DNA of 64,000 nucleotides from Vibrio hangzhouensis (GCF_900107935.1 NZ_FNVG01000004.1:202567-266566), one strand, 5' to 3'; shown: positions 26,397 to 36,477, counted from the first letter of the stretch. Made by a program: numbers and translations. The notes: a model not told the origin generated them from the sequence alone.

Positions 26397-26970
26397 TAGG
26401 TACCCTCCATAAACATCGGTGTGTAACTCTATCAAATAGTTAACAAAAGCTTTGAGCCTAAACTGGCTATTAATGCTAGTTCTGGTTCCTTTCCCTAACT
26501 CTGAAAAACACTGAGGTATAACGTTTTATAGACGTAATTCTTCCGTGTTTGCATTTCACCTATATTGCAACCATTTATTATGAAACTCAACCACTACCAA
26601 GATGTTGTGTGAATCGGAGGATCCATCCCAGAAAGAACTGCGGAAGTATTCTACATAATTCCCTCAACATTTGGGGCAGGTAATTTTCTCAAATGCGTTT
26701 AGGTTAAACGGTTGGATCTGGCGATTTTATTTAGAATTATAGTCAATCTCATGAGCGCGTTACGCCATCTTTGTTAGTTACCCTCTTTATAAGACTTTCT
26801 TTTTCAGAGAGATAACAGTGAACTTGAAATGACTGTCTATTTGAGGTGGAGGGAGGGGGTAGGATGTGAGTGAGTGTTGAGGCAGACATGAGAACCCTCA
26901 ACGTACGGGATAGACTTTGTTGACCGCAGTCTATCCCGCCTTAAGGCATCAAGAAGTGCGCGTGATCCCG
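26397..26970. other. 570-bp stretch without a recognisable gene
   Basis: AT-rich sequence with fragments resembling attC cores on the minus strand (GTTAGGG at 26493-26499; ACACAAC near 26604; CTAACAAAG near 26775), possibly decayed cassettes. No open frame with a ribosome-binding site is seen. Confidence 0.35.
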
Positions 26971-27969
26971 TTAGAGTTTCACGATCAGCTTGCCCTTGTT
27001 ATCACCGGTAAAGAACAGGTTCAGGCCGGTCATGGCGCTCTCAAGCCCTTCAAGGGTGTGAGTACGGTATTTGATTTTACCCTGCATCACATACGGTGTG
27101 AGCTTGGCGAGCAGAGCCGGAACATCACCAAAGTGGTCTGGCATCGCGAATCCCTGCACCTTAATACGCTTTTTGATCAGATTGATCCAGTTTGGCCCCG
27201 GTGCTGGCTCTGCCGCTGTGTAATCGGCAATCATGCCACACACCACAATACGGCCATGCGTGTTCATACGATTAAAGATATGGTGTTGAATCGGGCCACC
27301 CGTGTTCTCAAAGAATACGTCAACACCATCGGGTGTCAGTTGTGCCAGTTTCGCTTCCAGATCATCGGTTTTGTAATTGATCGCGCCGTCAAAGCCAAGT
27401 TCATTAACTATCCAATCTGCTTTTTCGTCGCTGCCCACTACACCAACGACTCTCAGGCCTTCCGCCTTAGCTAACTGCCCAACCAGAGACCCTACCGAAC
27501 CTGCAGCGCCTGTCACCACCAGCGTTTCGCCCGCTTTAGGCTCGCCAATATTAAACAGGCCCTGCGTTGCTGTCAGCCCGGGTAGTGCAAATACCGCCAA
27601 TGCCATGTCGGCATTCACGCCAGGTTGCACTTTGTTCAGACCTTGGCCACTAGACACCAGGTACTCAGTCCAGCCCATCATCCCCATCACCAAATCACCT
27701 ACTGCAAAATCAGGATGGTTAGATTCGACTACTTCACCAAAACCACTGGAGCGCATCACTTCGCCCAGTTCAACACGAGGAATGTAGCTGTTTTTGTCAG
27801 GACTCATCCAGCCCAGCATCGCAGGGTCAAGAGACATGTGAGTCTGCTTCACCAGGATTTGACCAGGACCTGCACTCGGGATCTCTTTGGTGACGACCTC
27901 AAACATATGAGGGCCCAGTGGCTTATCATCGGGACGCTGGCTAAGAAGTATTTCAGTATATTGGCTCAT
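26971..27969 (-). CDS. NADPH-dependent MDR-family reductase (CurA-like)
   Basis: 332 residues from the ATG at 27969 (AGGAAAC upstream). The zinc-free medium-chain dehydrogenase layout includes the early DPAMLGWMSPDKNSYIP stretch, the nucleotide-binding GAAGSVGSLVGQLAKAEGLR, and VFFENTGGPIQHHIFNRMN, typical of the leukotriene B4 12-hydroxydehydrogenase/curcumin reductase (YncB/CurA) group. It reduces alpha,beta-unsaturated carbonyls with NADPH in the cytoplasm. It is divergent from a LysR gene, with palindromes in the intergenic region that fit a LysR target. Confidence 0.9.
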   Translation of the reverse strand: MSQYTEILLSQRPDDKPLGPHMFEVVTKEIPSAGPGQILVKQTHMSLDPAMLGWMSPDKNSYIPRVELGEVMRSSGFGEVVESNHPDFAVGDLVMGMMGWTEYLVSSGQGLNKVQPGVNADMALAVFALPGLTATQGLFNIGEPKAGETLVVTGAAGSVGSLVGQLAKAEGLRVVGVVGSDEKADWIVNELGFDGAINYKTDDLEAKLAQLTPDGVDVFFENTGGPIQHHIFNRMNTHGRIVVCGMIADYTAAEPAPGPNWINLIKKRIKVQGFAMPDHFGDVPALLAKLTPYVMQGKIKYRTHTLEGLESAMTGLNLFFTGDNKGKLIVKL

Positions 27970-28082
27970 GATGTTTCCTTTTCTTTTTTGACTGCAATGA
28001 GGCTGCAACAGGCTCTGAGCGATAACTTTTCGCTGTGATTGTAGTATTCATTATGTTTATTGCCAGATATAGAGGTTAAAAT

Positions 28083-28108
28083 GACAATCTCTATTGTCTA
28101 TAAGACAA
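28083..28108. promoter_or_regulatory. Overlapping palindromes, candidate LysR operator
   Basis: GACAAT-CTCT-ATTGTC (28083-28098) and TTGTC-TATAA-GACAA (28094-28108) overlap between the divergent reductase and lysR genes. The second contains a T-N11-A core. Confidence 0.5.
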
Positions 28109-28135
28109 CAATAGGTTTAATTAAAGAGTAAAGGT

Positions 28136-29041
28136 ATGGATCAACTTCGCGCACTTAAATATTTTATCGCCACCGTCGAGGCCGGAAGCTTTACCACTGC
28201 AGGCAAACAGTTTGGCGTGCCTGCCTCTTCCGTATCAAGGCGTATTGCCGATCTTGAGGCTTCTCTCGGCGCTCAACTTCTTAAACGCACAACGCGCACC
28301 GTCAGCCTGACCGAAGTGGGCACTCAATACTACGCACAGGTTTCCGATCTGGTCACACAGCTGGAACAGTATGATCAGGGAGTGAAGAGCTATCAGACAA
28401 CGCCCACCGGCACCCTCAAGATCAGTTCGATGGTTGGCTTTGGCGAACGGATTCTTGCCCCAATTCTGGATGAGTTCTCAGAAAGATACCCCGATATATC
28501 ACTGGATGTGGAGCTCAATGATCAACTGTCCAAACTGGACAGAGATGACATAGACATCGCCATACGTGGCGGCTATGCTCCGGACGAGCGTGTGGTCGCG
28601 GTCAAACTGCTGGACAACCAGTTCATTCCTGCCGCCGCGCCAAAATACTTTGAAGTGTACGGTCTGCCGACCTCTACCCGAGAGTTACCTGCCCACAAAG
28701 GGCTCTACTTTAAAACTCCAGTGGGACCAACACCGTGGCTAAGCGAAATAAATGGAGAATGGCAGGATGTGTCTGCACCAAGCGTATTAACCAGCAACAA
28801 TGGTAAATGGTTGGCCGACAAGGCGGTGAAAGGCGAAGGCATCATTATGATGCCTGAGTGGGTACTAAAACCTTATCTGGAACAAGGTGAGTTGGTCAGA
28901 CTTCATTTTGCCGAGTCAATCGGAATCACCCAGAACCAGAACCTGGGTGTGTACATGTTGTATCAGAAGCTCGCTTACGCGACACCGAAAGTAAAAGCGG
29001 CGGTCGACTTTATTGCCTCTCGTGTAAAGGGAAGGATGTAG
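28136..29041 (+). CDS. LysR-family transcriptional regulator
   Basis: 301 residues. The winged helix-turn-helix is at residues 1-60 (ALKYFIATVEAGSFTTAGKQ, VPASSVSRRIADLEASLG), followed by a substrate-binding domain similar to the CrgA/YhcS-type LysR group (FGERILAPILDEFSERYPDI). It is divergent from the CurA-like reductase and probably controls it. AAAGG directly precedes the ATG. Confidence 0.92.
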   Translation: MDQLRALKYFIATVEAGSFTTAGKQFGVPASSVSRRIADLEASLGAQLLKRTTRTVSLTEVGTQYYAQVSDLVTQLEQYDQGVKSYQTTPTGTLKISSMVGFGERILAPILDEFSERYPDISLDVELNDQLSKLDRDDIDIAIRGGYAPDERVVAVKLLDNQFIPAAAPKYFEVYGLPTSTRELPAHKGLYFKTPVGPTPWLSEINGEWQDVSAPSVLTSNNGKWLADKAVKGEGIIMMPEWVLKPYLEQGELVRLHFAESIGITQNQNLGVYMLYQKLAYATPKVKAAVDFIASRVKGRM

Positions 29042-29052
29042 CCCTGTAAACA

Positions 29053-29078
29053 AAAACCGACCCTGGAGGGTCGGTTTT
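29053..29078. terminator. Bidirectional terminator
   Basis: AAAACCGACCCT (29053-29064) pairs perfectly with AGGGTCGGTTTT (29067-29078) between convergent lysR and nitroreductase genes; T-runs are present on both strands. Confidence 0.85.
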
Positions 29079-29097
29079 CAGAAGCAGTGGCTATCGG

Positions 29098-29757
29098 TTA
29101 TAGAACCGTAATAATATCTTCCTGCGCCAATCGAGATTTTGGCAGGCCAAAATTGTAGTCCTCGCCCTCCTTGTGATAACCAAGTGCAAGTGCAAAGTCA
29201 CACACATAACCCCCCAATTCTTCCTGGAACATCTCACCAATCAGCTCAGAGTCTACCCCTTCCATTGGTGTTGATGCGATACCCATACGAGCCAATGTAT
29301 GTAGAAGATTACCCAACGCAATGTAGGTCTGTGCCTTAGTCCATTGGCCATTGTATCCATCTTCATCGGTGTTCAGTTCCGCAAAACCAAACGCTCCGTT
29401 AAGCATCATGTCGTACTTATCTGCTGGCAGGTGACCCGAAGTGACTTCTGCGTCGACCACTTTTTTGTAGTCGTCCTTGCTAAAACGCGGGTTGTGCGCA
29501 AACAAGATAGTGTGAGACGCTTCTTTTGCATGCGGTTGATTGAACTGATGCATATTGGCGAACGTGTCGTGGAATCGCTGCTTTGCGGCTTCGCTTTCGA
29601 TCACGATAAATTTCCAGGGTTGCGAGTTGATCGATGAGGCTGAAAGGCGAATTGATTCCTTAATGATCTCCATGTCTTCCGCCGAAATGCGTTTGTCAGC
29701 ATCGTACTTTTTAGCAGTATAACGGCTATTAAGATCTTTGATGATTTGATGAGTCAC
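29098..29757 (-). CDS. NAD(P)H nitroreductase, NfsB-like
   Basis: 219 residues from the GTG at 29757 with GGAGAG 5 bases upstream; a GTG four codons earlier is less well placed. The FMN-binding pattern fits NfsB: SRYTAKKYD near the start, SASSINSQPWKFIVIES, an acidic middle, MEGVDSELIGEMF and the C-terminal LGYHKEGEDYNFGLPKSRL. It reduces nitroaromatics or quinones with two electrons in the cytoplasm. It is a single gene between a terminator and a ~300-bp divergent promoter region shared with a universal stress gene. Confidence 0.9.
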   Translation of the reverse strand: MTHQIIKDLNSRYTAKKYDADKRISAEDMEIIKESIRLSASSINSQPWKFIVIESEAAKQRFHDTFANMHQFNQPHAKEASHTILFAHNPRFSKDDYKKVVDAEVTSGHLPADKYDMMLNGAFGFAELNTDEDGYNGQWTKAQTYIALGNLLHTLARMGIASTPMEGVDSELIGEMFQEELGGYVCDFALALGYHKEGEDYNFGLPKSRLAQEDIITVL

Positions 29758-30068
29758 TTTACTCTCCACAATATTACCAAAACAATGAGTATGTTAAGCA
29801 AGCTTATCGGTGACGACCTTCATCGCAAAGCCCTTATCGCTTAATGTCAACGCTGTTGACGAAGTGTAGGTTAAGCTCTTTGGCATCTGAAAAAAAGTAT
29901 CGATTCATCCAGACATTATGGAAAAAAAGATCCATAATGACTCAAAATATGCTCTGTTAGATCGCACTTAAAAAGCACTTTTATTTGCAATCCGCGATCT
30001 CATCGACACAAAAACAACCAAACTAAGTCTATGCTAAATATGACATTAACAATAATGAGGTTGTGGTT

Positions 30069-30494
30069 ATGAAATACAAACATATCTTAGTGGCAGTCGA
30101 ACTTTCGTATGATAGTAACGTGTTGATAGATAGAGCTGTATTTTTGGCAAAACTTCTGGATGCAGATGTGTCATTCATTCACATTGATGGCACCCATGGC
30201 GAAATCTATCCCGATATGGTGGACATCCGAATCGACCCCGAGCAAAGGCCGTTACACGTAGAATCCATGGATCAGCTCCATGAGTTCGCCGACTACGCAA
30301 ACTACCCGATTAAACACTTTATTGTGGGTACTGGTGACCTTGGTGAAAAACTGAAGGCCGCCATTGCTGAGCACGACTTTGACTTGCTCATTTGTGGTCA
30401 CCACCATGATTTCTGGAGTAAATTAGTGTCCAACTCCAGACCTATCATCAATAAATCGCCTATTGATGTCCTTGTCGTGCCTATTGACGATTAA
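30069..30494 (+). CDS. Universal stress protein, UspA family
   Basis: 141 residues from the ATG at 30069 (GAGG 8 bases upstream). It begins MKYKHILVAVELSYDSNVLI, the standard Usp strand-loop-helix. The C-terminal part (DLLICGHHHDFWSKLVSNSR) lacks the full G-x2-G-x9-G-[ST] ATP loop, so it probably belongs to the UspA-like non-ATP-binding group. It is a single gene followed by a hairpin. Confidence 0.9.
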   Translation: MKYKHILVAVELSYDSNVLIDRAVFLAKLLDADVSFIHIDGTHGEIYPDMVDIRIDPEQRPLHVESMDQLHEFADYANYPIKHFIVGTGDLGEKLKAAIAEHDFDLLICGHHHDFWSKLVSNSRPIINKSPIDVLVVPIDD

Positions 30495-30520
30495 TAGCTC
30501 GATCGTCCCTCGACCACTTT

Positions 30521-30542
30521 AGGCTGCCTTCAGGCAGCCTAA
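30521..30542 (+). terminator. Hairpin after the usp gene
   Basis: TAGGCTGCC (30521-30529) and GGCAGCCTA (30534-30542) form a perfect stem with a TTCA loop, without a T-run. Confidence 0.5.
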
Positions 30543-30595
30543 GGCGCGTGTGCCATTCAGGGTAATCTTTACCATTAGTACCCGCTGATGTAATA

Positions 30596-30611
30596 TTGAA
30601 CAACTGTTCAA
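30596..30611. promoter_or_regulatory. TetR-type operator before tetR
   Basis: TTGAAC-AACT-GTTCAA, 20 bp before the tetR start. The arms and spacing are identical to the core of the yghU palindrome (20884-20899), suggesting autoregulation and a shared regulon. Confidence 0.65.
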
Positions 30612-30631
30612 GTTACTGTTACGACCCGACC

Positions 30632-31231
30632 ATGGCTAAATCCGCACAATTTGACCGTGATGATGTGATTCACAAAGCCATGCTTCTGTATTGGGAGAAA
30701 GGCTTTCACGCCACCACTATGCGTAATTTGCAACACGCTGTGGACATGCGGCCTGGCAGTATTTATGCAGAATTTGGCAGCAAAGAAGGGATGTTTAAAG
30801 CGGCCATCGAGCACTATGTTCGTCTGGGCGGTGAACGTCTTGAACAAGCAATTCTGGACCAGGGCTCTCCTCTCAAAGGCCTCGCCAGTTTTGTCTTCGA
30901 TTCAGTGAAACCATGCCACAAAGAGATGCCCAATAATATGTGCATGCTTGCGAAGACAGTTGCAGAACTGTCTGATGAACAAACAGAACTGCTGAGTATT
31001 ACCCGGCACTCCTTGCGCCTGATGGAACAGAAATTTGCTGACGTCATTACCAGAGCGCAGGCACTTGGTGAGGTCAATTCAGACATTTCTTCTCAGCGTC
31101 TGGCTCAACATCTTCAGATTCAAATCATGGGCATCCGCACCTACATTCGCACCGCACGCTGCACTGAAGAGCAAATCGAAGAACTGGTACTGACCATTTT
31201 CAACCACGCTCCGTTTACTTCGAACCAATAA
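30632..31231 (+). CDS. TetR-family transcriptional repressor
   Basis: 199 residues from the ATG at 30632. N-terminal TetR helix-turn-helix: FDRDDVIHKAMLLYWEKGFH, then MRNLQHAVDMRPGSIYAEFGSKE (residues ~25-50). The C-terminal part, with a MCMLAKTVAELSDEQTELL segment, resembles regulators that sense electrophiles (two Cys near residues 90-110 could be reactive; inference). It lies upstream of an RND efflux operon on the same strand with ~290 bp between, so it may control the pump, itself and yghU. Confidence 0.9.
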   Translation: MAKSAQFDRDDVIHKAMLLYWEKGFHATTMRNLQHAVDMRPGSIYAEFGSKEGMFKAAIEHYVRLGGERLEQAILDQGSPLKGLASFVFDSVKPCHKEMPNNMCMLAKTVAELSDEQTELLSITRHSLRLMEQKFADVITRAQALGEVNSDISSQRLAQHLQIQIMGIRTYIRTARCTEEQIEELVLTIFNHAPFTSNQ

Positions 31232-31380
31232 AACCAACATCGGCATCCGCAGACGAACATCAGTCGACGACTTTTAAAGCTAAACCAGTTTCCTGTCGAC
31301 AGGGACACATATCGTACCGCTAGATTGTTATACGAAACTTGTCATTTCTGTATAACCCACAAACCACTCCAATGACCATT

Positions 31381-31400
31381 TCTGTGACGCAAGTCGATTA
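31381..31400 (+). promoter_or_regulatory. Candidate regulator site upstream of the RND operon
   Basis: TCTGTGACGCAAGTCGATTA; positions 31383-31400 differ from the torC site (3699-3716) at one base of 18. A further palindrome, AACAGT-C-ACTGTT, follows at about 31438. Confidence 0.35.
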
Positions 31401-31520
31401 AAGTTAACTTCCTAATAAGCCTCAACTAATTATACCGAACAGTCACTGTTGCTTGGCCATATATGGTCTAGACTCTAATGATTACTCTTTCTATAAAAAT
31501 ATCAGAATAAAGGATTGTCT

Positions 31521-32684
31521 ATGTCTTACATTCCACACCTCGATAAGGCACTTCTAAAAGGACTTATCGCAGTATTACCATTGGCACTACTTGCAGGTTG
31601 CGATTCTGAGCCCCAGGCTGTCGCTCAGGTTAAACCCAGCGTTAAAGTCCTGGAAGTCACCATGAAGGCCATCACGCCCAGCGAAGAGTTCGTGGGAAGA
31701 ACCGAAGCCACTCAGGATATCAAGATCAAGTCCAAGGTGCGTGGAAATCTTCTCAAGACTTACTTTGAAGAAGGCAGCATGGTGACTAAGGGTGATTTAC
31801 TGTTTGAAGTCGACCCTGAGCAGTATGAAGCGGCAGTCAAGGCATCTAAAGCCCTTGTTGCTCAATCAACGGCGGCTTATGAGACGGCCGTTCGAAACTT
31901 TAAGCGTGGTGAAGGCCTCATCGAAGACAATTACATCAGTCAGGCAGACTACGACAACCTGCTTTCCAACAAACTGCAAAACGCGGCGGCATTACAAAGT
32001 GCCAATGCGGAACTCGATAATGCCAAGCTTGAACTTGGCTACACAAAGATCCACGCGCCATTTTCAGGCCGAATCGGTCGTGCTGAGGTGTTCGTGGGTG
32101 ATTTGATCATTCCAGACCAAACAGAGCTGGTCAATCTGGTTCAGGTGGAACCGATGTGGGTGAACTTCCAGCTACCCGAGAGGGTTATCATCAGTGCTCA
32201 GAAGGCCGCTAAACTGGCTGAGCACGATTACTCCATTGAAGATCTGCCGGTTAAACTCCGGTTTCCTGATGGCTCGGAGTTTGACGAAACGGGCACCATT
32301 GACTTCATTGACAACCGGGTTGACGCGACAACGGGTACGTTAGCCGTCCGCGCGAAATTTGCCAATTCCAATCAAGTAGTGGTGCCGGGACTCTACGTGA
32401 CCGCGATTATCGAAGCACCTACGGTGCAGGAAGTGATGCTGATACCACAGCGTGCCGTTCAGGAAGACCAACAAGGCCGCTACGTGCTTACGGTAGACAG
32501 CGATAAAGTGGTGAAACGTAAAAATGTTGTTCTGGGCAAACGCTATGGCGTGGATTGGGAATTAGAACAAGGCCTTGAAAAAGGTGAGCTTGTGATCACA
32601 GAAGGGCTACAAAAAGCACGTGTTGGTGCAGAAGTCGATTACGAAATGGACACCGTACAACCGTTCGATGAAAACGACTCTTAA
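31521..32684 (+). CDS. RND efflux periplasmic adaptor lipoprotein
   Basis: 387 residues from the ATG at 31521 (AAGGA upstream). A lipoprotein signal ends LPLALLAGC with the lipidated Cys at residue 27. Then come the first lipoyl half (VRGNLLKTYFEEGSMVTKGD), a helical hairpin (~105-165), the second lipoyl half (KIHAPFSGRIGRAEVFVGD), a beta-barrel and a membrane-proximal domain ending near residue 380, as in AcrA/MexA. It links the RND pump encoded 9 bp downstream to a TolC-type channel that is not in the operon. Confidence 0.93.
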   Translation: MSYIPHLDKALLKGLIAVLPLALLAGCDSEPQAVAQVKPSVKVLEVTMKAITPSEEFVGRTEATQDIKIKSKVRGNLLKTYFEEGSMVTKGDLLFEVDPEQYEAAVKASKALVAQSTAAYETAVRNFKRGEGLIEDNYISQADYDNLLSNKLQNAAALQSANAELDNAKLELGYTKIHAPFSGRIGRAEVFVGDLIIPDQTELVNLVQVEPMWVNFQLPERVIISAQKAAKLAEHDYSIEDLPVKLRFPDGSEFDETGTIDFIDNRVDATTGTLAVRAKFANSNQVVVPGLYVTAIIEAPTVQEVMLIPQRAVQEDQQGRYVLTVDSDKVVKRKNVVLGKRYGVDWELEQGLEKGELVITEGLQKARVGAEVDYEMDTVQPFDENDS

Positions 32685-32693
32685 GGACAAGCG

Positions 32694-35600
32694 ATGATCA
32701 GTAAATTCTTTATACACCGGCCGAAGTTTGCCTTCGTCATCTCTATTGTGCTGACCCTGTCAGGACTGCTGTCGATTCCTGTCCTTCCAGTCGCAGAGTT
32801 TCCAAATATTTCCCCACCTATGGTCTCGGTCACAACCTCCTACCCTGGAGCCAGTGCTGAAGTCGTCGCCGACACAGTCTCTAAAGTCGTCGAAGCGGAG
32901 GTCAACGGTGTCGAAAACATGATCTACATGGAGTCGAAAGGGGCGAATGATGGTAGTTACTCACTCAATGTGACCTTTGAAGTGGGCACCAATGTCGATA
33001 TGGCACAGGTCAACGTTCAAAACAGGGTGCAACAGGCCATGCCAAGACTTCCTCAGGAAGTACAGCGCAATGGCGTTAAGGTCGAAAAACAAGATCCCAA
33101 TATCTTAATGATGCTTAATCTGGTCTCTCCGAATGAGACACTGGATAACCTGTTTCTCAACAACTACATGGGCATTAACATCAAAGACAACCTTGCCCGT
33201 GTCAATGGCGTCTCCAAGGTTAGTATCATCGGTGGCATGGATTACTCGATGCGTATCTGGTTAAACCCAGATCGAATGGCCAGTCTCGGTGTCACTGTTG
33301 AGGAAGCCATTGGCTCGGTTCAGGAGCAGAACATTCAGGTGGCAGCAGGTCGAATTGGTGCCGCACCGGTTCCTCGTGACCAACAATTCCAGTACACCTT
33401 ATCAACCAAGGGACGTTTGAGTCACCCTGAGGAATTTGAGCAAATCATTATTCGCTCGAATCCAGACGGCAGTGCCGTTTACTTGAGCGATATCGCCCGA
33501 ATTGAACTCGGTGCCGCAAGTTATGATGCGGAAGCTATGTTGGATAACAAACCTTCCGCGCTATTGTTTATCTACCAATCCAGTGGCGCCAATGCGCTGG
33601 AAGTCGCCAAAGGGGTGCATGACGAACTTTCCAGACTGCGTGAGCAGTTCCCAGAAGATATGGATTACAAAGTTCTCTATGACACTACTCAATTCGTTGA
33701 AACGTCGATTGACGAAATGATTGAGACACTGCTCATCGCCGTAGGGCTGGTGATTTTCGTGGTCTACATCTTCTTGCAGGATGTAAGACAAACACTGGTT
33801 CCTGCTATTGCTATCCCTGTTTCGCTTGTTGGCACCTTCGCCTTTTTGCTCGCAACGGGGATGAGCATTAATACTGTCTCCTTGTTCGCGTTGATTCTGG
33901 CTATCGGGATCGTGGTCGATGACGCCATCGTGGTGGTTGAAAACACCACACGTCTAATGGCAGACGAAGGGTTGAGCGCGGTTGAAGCCACCACAAAATC
34001 GATGGAAGAAGTGACCGGACCGGTTGTTGCTACCACGCTGGTACTGTTGGCCGTGTTCGCACCGACAGCGGTGATGCCGGGTATTACCGGACAGATGTAT
34101 GCGCAGTTCTCTATTACCATCTGTATTGCGGTTTTGATTTCATCCGTCAACGCTCTGACGTTAAGTCCGGCTCTGTGTGCATCCTTGCTCAAGCCGCCGA
34201 AGATCCACGATGCTGGCTTCCACGCTAAGTTTAATGCCATGTTCGACAAAGCGACCGACAAGTACAGCGGCTTTGTCTCTGGTATGGTACGCAAGCTCAT
34301 GCTCGTCGGCGTGGTCTATATCGCTCTGATTGGCGCAACGGGCTTCCTCGCGACATCCCTGCCATCCGGTTTCGTTCCGACTGAAGATAAGAAAGCCTTC
34401 TTTGTTGATGTGCAGCTTCCTAATGGTTCTTCCATCAACCGTACCAAAGACGTAATTGCCGAAATGGTGACCGAGCTCAACACACTGGAAGGTGTCACCA
34501 ATGTCATCTCTGCCAGTGGTTATTCGATCATTTCCGGTGCGGTTTCTTCCAACGCGGGGTTGATGGTGGTTATCCTGTCACACTGGGATGAACGACAGGA
34601 CCCGTCTCTGGTCGAAGCTCAAATCGTGCGCCGCGCTAACGCCGCCTTGTCGCGATACAGTGAGGCCACAGCGGCAGGTTTCTCTCTTCCGGCCCTTCCT
34701 GGTGTGGGCACTGTTTCCGGTGTTGAGTTTTTTATTCAGGATACTCTGGGTCGAACGCCTGCAGAGTTGGCCGGTGTAATGAGAGCAATGTCGATTCAGG
34801 CCACCTCTGAGCCCGAACTTACCACCGCATTCAGTACCTTCCAGGCTGACGTACCTCAGCTCTTTGTCGATGTTGACCGTAACAAAGCCAAAGTCCAGGG
34901 GGTTGAGCTCAATAGCATCTTTACTACTTTACAAACCATGCTGGGCTCGATGTATGTCAATGACTTCAACCGCTTTGGTAAAGTCTTTAGGGTAAACATG
35001 CAGGCTGAAACTGAGTTCAGGGACTCTGACCGGGATATCGCCCGTTTCTACATTCGAAACAAATACGATGTGATGGTACCACTCAACACATTAGTCACGA
35101 TTGAGCCTAATTTGGGGCCGGAATACATTAACCAGTTCAACTTATACAGTGCCGTTAAAGTGAACGCATTCCCTGCGCCGGGTTACAGTACCGGACAAGC
35201 CATTGATGCGGTAAAACGCATCGCCGATACCACATTCCCAAATGGCTATACTTATGAATGGTCAGGGCAGACCTATCAAGAACTAAAAGCGGGTAACCTG
35301 GCACCGTTTATTTTCTCACTGGCATTAATCTTCACCTATCTGTTCCTGGTGGCTCAGTATGAGAGTTGGACCGTACCGGTCTCCGTCATGCTCGCTGTCC
35401 CGGTTGCGATACTGGGTGCCTTTGTTTATATCTGGATCATGGGCTCAGATGTCAACCTGTACACTCAAATCGGTCTGGTGCTACTCATCGGTCTGGCATG
35501 TAAGAACGCCATCCTGATTGTCGAGTTCGCCAAACAATTGCGAGAGGGTGGTATGAGCATCACCGATGCAGCCGTAAAAGCGGCAAGACTACGCTTCAGG

Positions 35601-35807
35601 GCAGTATTGATGACGGCATTCTCGTTCATTCTTGGGGTGATTCCATTGGTGATCGCGACGGGTGCAGGAGCCGCGAGTCGGGTCTCATTAGGCTATGCCG
35701 TAATGGGCGGTATGATTGCCGCGACCATAGTAGGTACCTGTTTGGTGCCCGTATTCTATGTCATGCTGCAATCCATGCGCGAGAAAGTAAAAGGTCGAAG
35801 TAGTTAA
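32694..35807 (+). CDS. RND multidrug efflux permease (HAE1, AcrB/MexB type)
   Basis: 1037 residues, 12 membrane helices and two large periplasmic loops. The start ([20 protein letters not shown]) is typical. The proton-relay residues are intact: Asp409-Asp410 in [13 protein letters not shown], the Lys in [14 protein letters not shown] and an Arg in helix 11. It exports hydrophobic compounds driven by the proton gradient, as a trimer with the adaptor. AAGGA lies 8 bases before the ATG. The operon ends in a strong terminator. Regulation by the upstream TetR protein is likely but unproven. Confidence 0.95.
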   Translation: MISKFFIHRPKFAFVISIVLTLSGLLSIPVLPVAEFPNISPPMVSVTTSYPGASAEVVADTVSKVVEAEVNGVENMIYMESKGANDGSYSLNVTFEVGTNVDMAQVNVQNRVQQAMPRLPQEVQRNGVKVEKQDPNILMMLNLVSPNETLDNLFLNNYMGINIKDNLARVNGVSKVSIIGGMDYSMRIWLNPDRMASLGVTVEEAIGSVQEQNIQVAAGRIGAAPVPRDQQFQYTLSTKGRLSHPEEFEQIIIRSNPDGSAVYLSDIARIELGAASYDAEAMLDNKPSALLFIYQSSGANALEVAKGVHDELSRLREQFPEDMDYKVLYDTTQFVETSIDEMIETLLIAVGLVIFVVYIFLQDVRQTLVPAIAIPVSLVGTFAFLLATGMSINTVSLFALILAIGIVVDDAIVVVENTTRLMADEGLSAVEATTKSMEEVTGPVVATTLVLLAVFAPTAVMPGITGQMYAQFSITICIAVLISSVNALTLSPALCASLLKPPKIHDAGFHAKFNAMFDKATDKYSGFVSGMVRKLMLVGVVYIALIGATGFLATSLPSGFVPTEDKKAFFVDVQLPNGSSINRTKDVIAEMVTELNTLEGVTNVISASGYSIISGAVSSNAGLMVVILSHWDERQDPSLVEAQIVRRANAALSRYSEATAAGFSLPALPGVGTVSGVEFFIQDTLGRTPAELAGVMRAMSIQATSEPELTTAFSTFQADVPQLFVDVDRNKAKVQGVELNSIFTTLQTMLGSMYVNDFNRFGKVFRVNMQAETEFRDSDRDIARFYIRNKYDVMVPLNTLVTIEPNLGPEYINQFNLYSAVKVNAFPAPGYSTGQAIDAVKRIADTTFPNGYTYEWSGQTYQELKAGNLAPFIFSLALIFTYLFLVAQYESWTVPVSVMLAVPVAILGAFVYIWIMGSDVNLYTQIGLVLLIGLACKNAILIVEFAKQLREGGMSITDAAVKAARLRFRAVLMTAFSFILGVIPLVIATGAGAASRVSLGYAVMGGMIAATIVGTCLVPVFYVMLQSMREKVKGRSS

Positions 35808-35810
35808 AGT

Positions 35811-35840
35811 AAAAAGGCAGCACCAGGTGCTGCCTTTTTT
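35811..35840 (+). terminator. Rho-independent terminator of the RND operon
   Basis: GGCAGCACC (35816-35824) pairs with GGTGCTGCC (35826-35834), then six T; A5 on the left side makes it usable in both directions. Confidence 0.9.
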
Positions 35841-35847
35841 AATACCG

Positions 35848-36477
35848 CTATTTATCCAACTCTAACGTAATCCTGACGAAGTTATCGTCCTCATATTGAA
35901 TCTGATATTTAAACACTTCACTGGCGTAGATTGTTCCAAGAAACAGATGCTTTTCACGAACCGTTCCACGAAACAGAATGGAGATACCAGACACTAACTG
36001 ATTTTTGGTGCCAAAATGCGCATTGAGATCCGCAGATAATACGCACAGCAGGCAGCCATTTTCATCATGGCTCAGGTCGACTTTCTCCGGACTGGATAAC
36101 AAAGCTGTGGTGCCGAGCTTTTTCTCAAGCTCTCGAATCAACAATAAATAGCTGTCCAGATGTGGCTGCAAGATTTCAGGTTTGGCCTCTACCCCTGTCA
36201 ATAATACCTCTTCAAGATCCACCTGCAGTTTCTTTGCCTGCAAGCTCATTGTCTTGAGCTGTTTGCGTATCGCTTTATATTTGTTGCTTTTGATTTTGGG
36301 TTTTAACCATCGAACCAGGAGATCGTTCTTTTTCTCACGGTCGAAATAATGGGATTTGCTCTCAAGCTTCTTGAATTCTAGATGTAATAAGGCGTGAAGA
36401 GACACCTCGGTCAATAGGTGTATTGATTCCGAGTTAGACGTACTCATTTGCTTTGAACTGGATCCTTTGTTCTGCAT
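35848..36477 (-). CDS. Uncharacterised protein, helical N-terminus and beta C-terminus
   Basis: 209 residues from the ATG at 36477; an ATG at 36447 is an alternative, and neither has a clear ribosome site. The N-terminal half is charged and helical (EFKKLESKSHYFDREKKNDL, KAIRKQLKTMSLQAKKLQ), and the C-terminal half is beta-rich (SGISILFRGTVREKHLFLG, VFKYQIQYEDDNFVRITLEL), which could be a PilZ-like barrel but lacks the RxxxR/DxSxxG motifs. No signal peptide is seen. The frame continues upstream into the tRNA gene, which is not coding. I do not recognise the family. Confidence 0.65.
   Translation of the reverse strand: MQNKGSSSKQMSTSNSESIHLLTEVSLHALLHLEFKKLESKSHYFDREKKNDLLVRWLKPKIKSNKYKAIRKQLKTMSLQAKKLQVDLEEVLLTGVEAKPEILQPHLDSYLLLIRELEKKLGTTALLSSPEKVDLSHDENGCLLCVLSADLNAHFGTKNQLVSGISILFRGTVREKHLFLGTIYASEVFKYQIQYEDDNFVRITLELDK

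Noticed and set aside
26917..27474. 185-codon plus-strand frame
   Set aside because: It is the complement of the CurA-like gene, which has clear family motifs.
31292..31303. CCTGTCGACAGG palindrome as a LexA (SOS) box
   Set aside because: LexA sites need CTGT-N8-ACAG; here the spacing between CTGT and ACAG is two bases.
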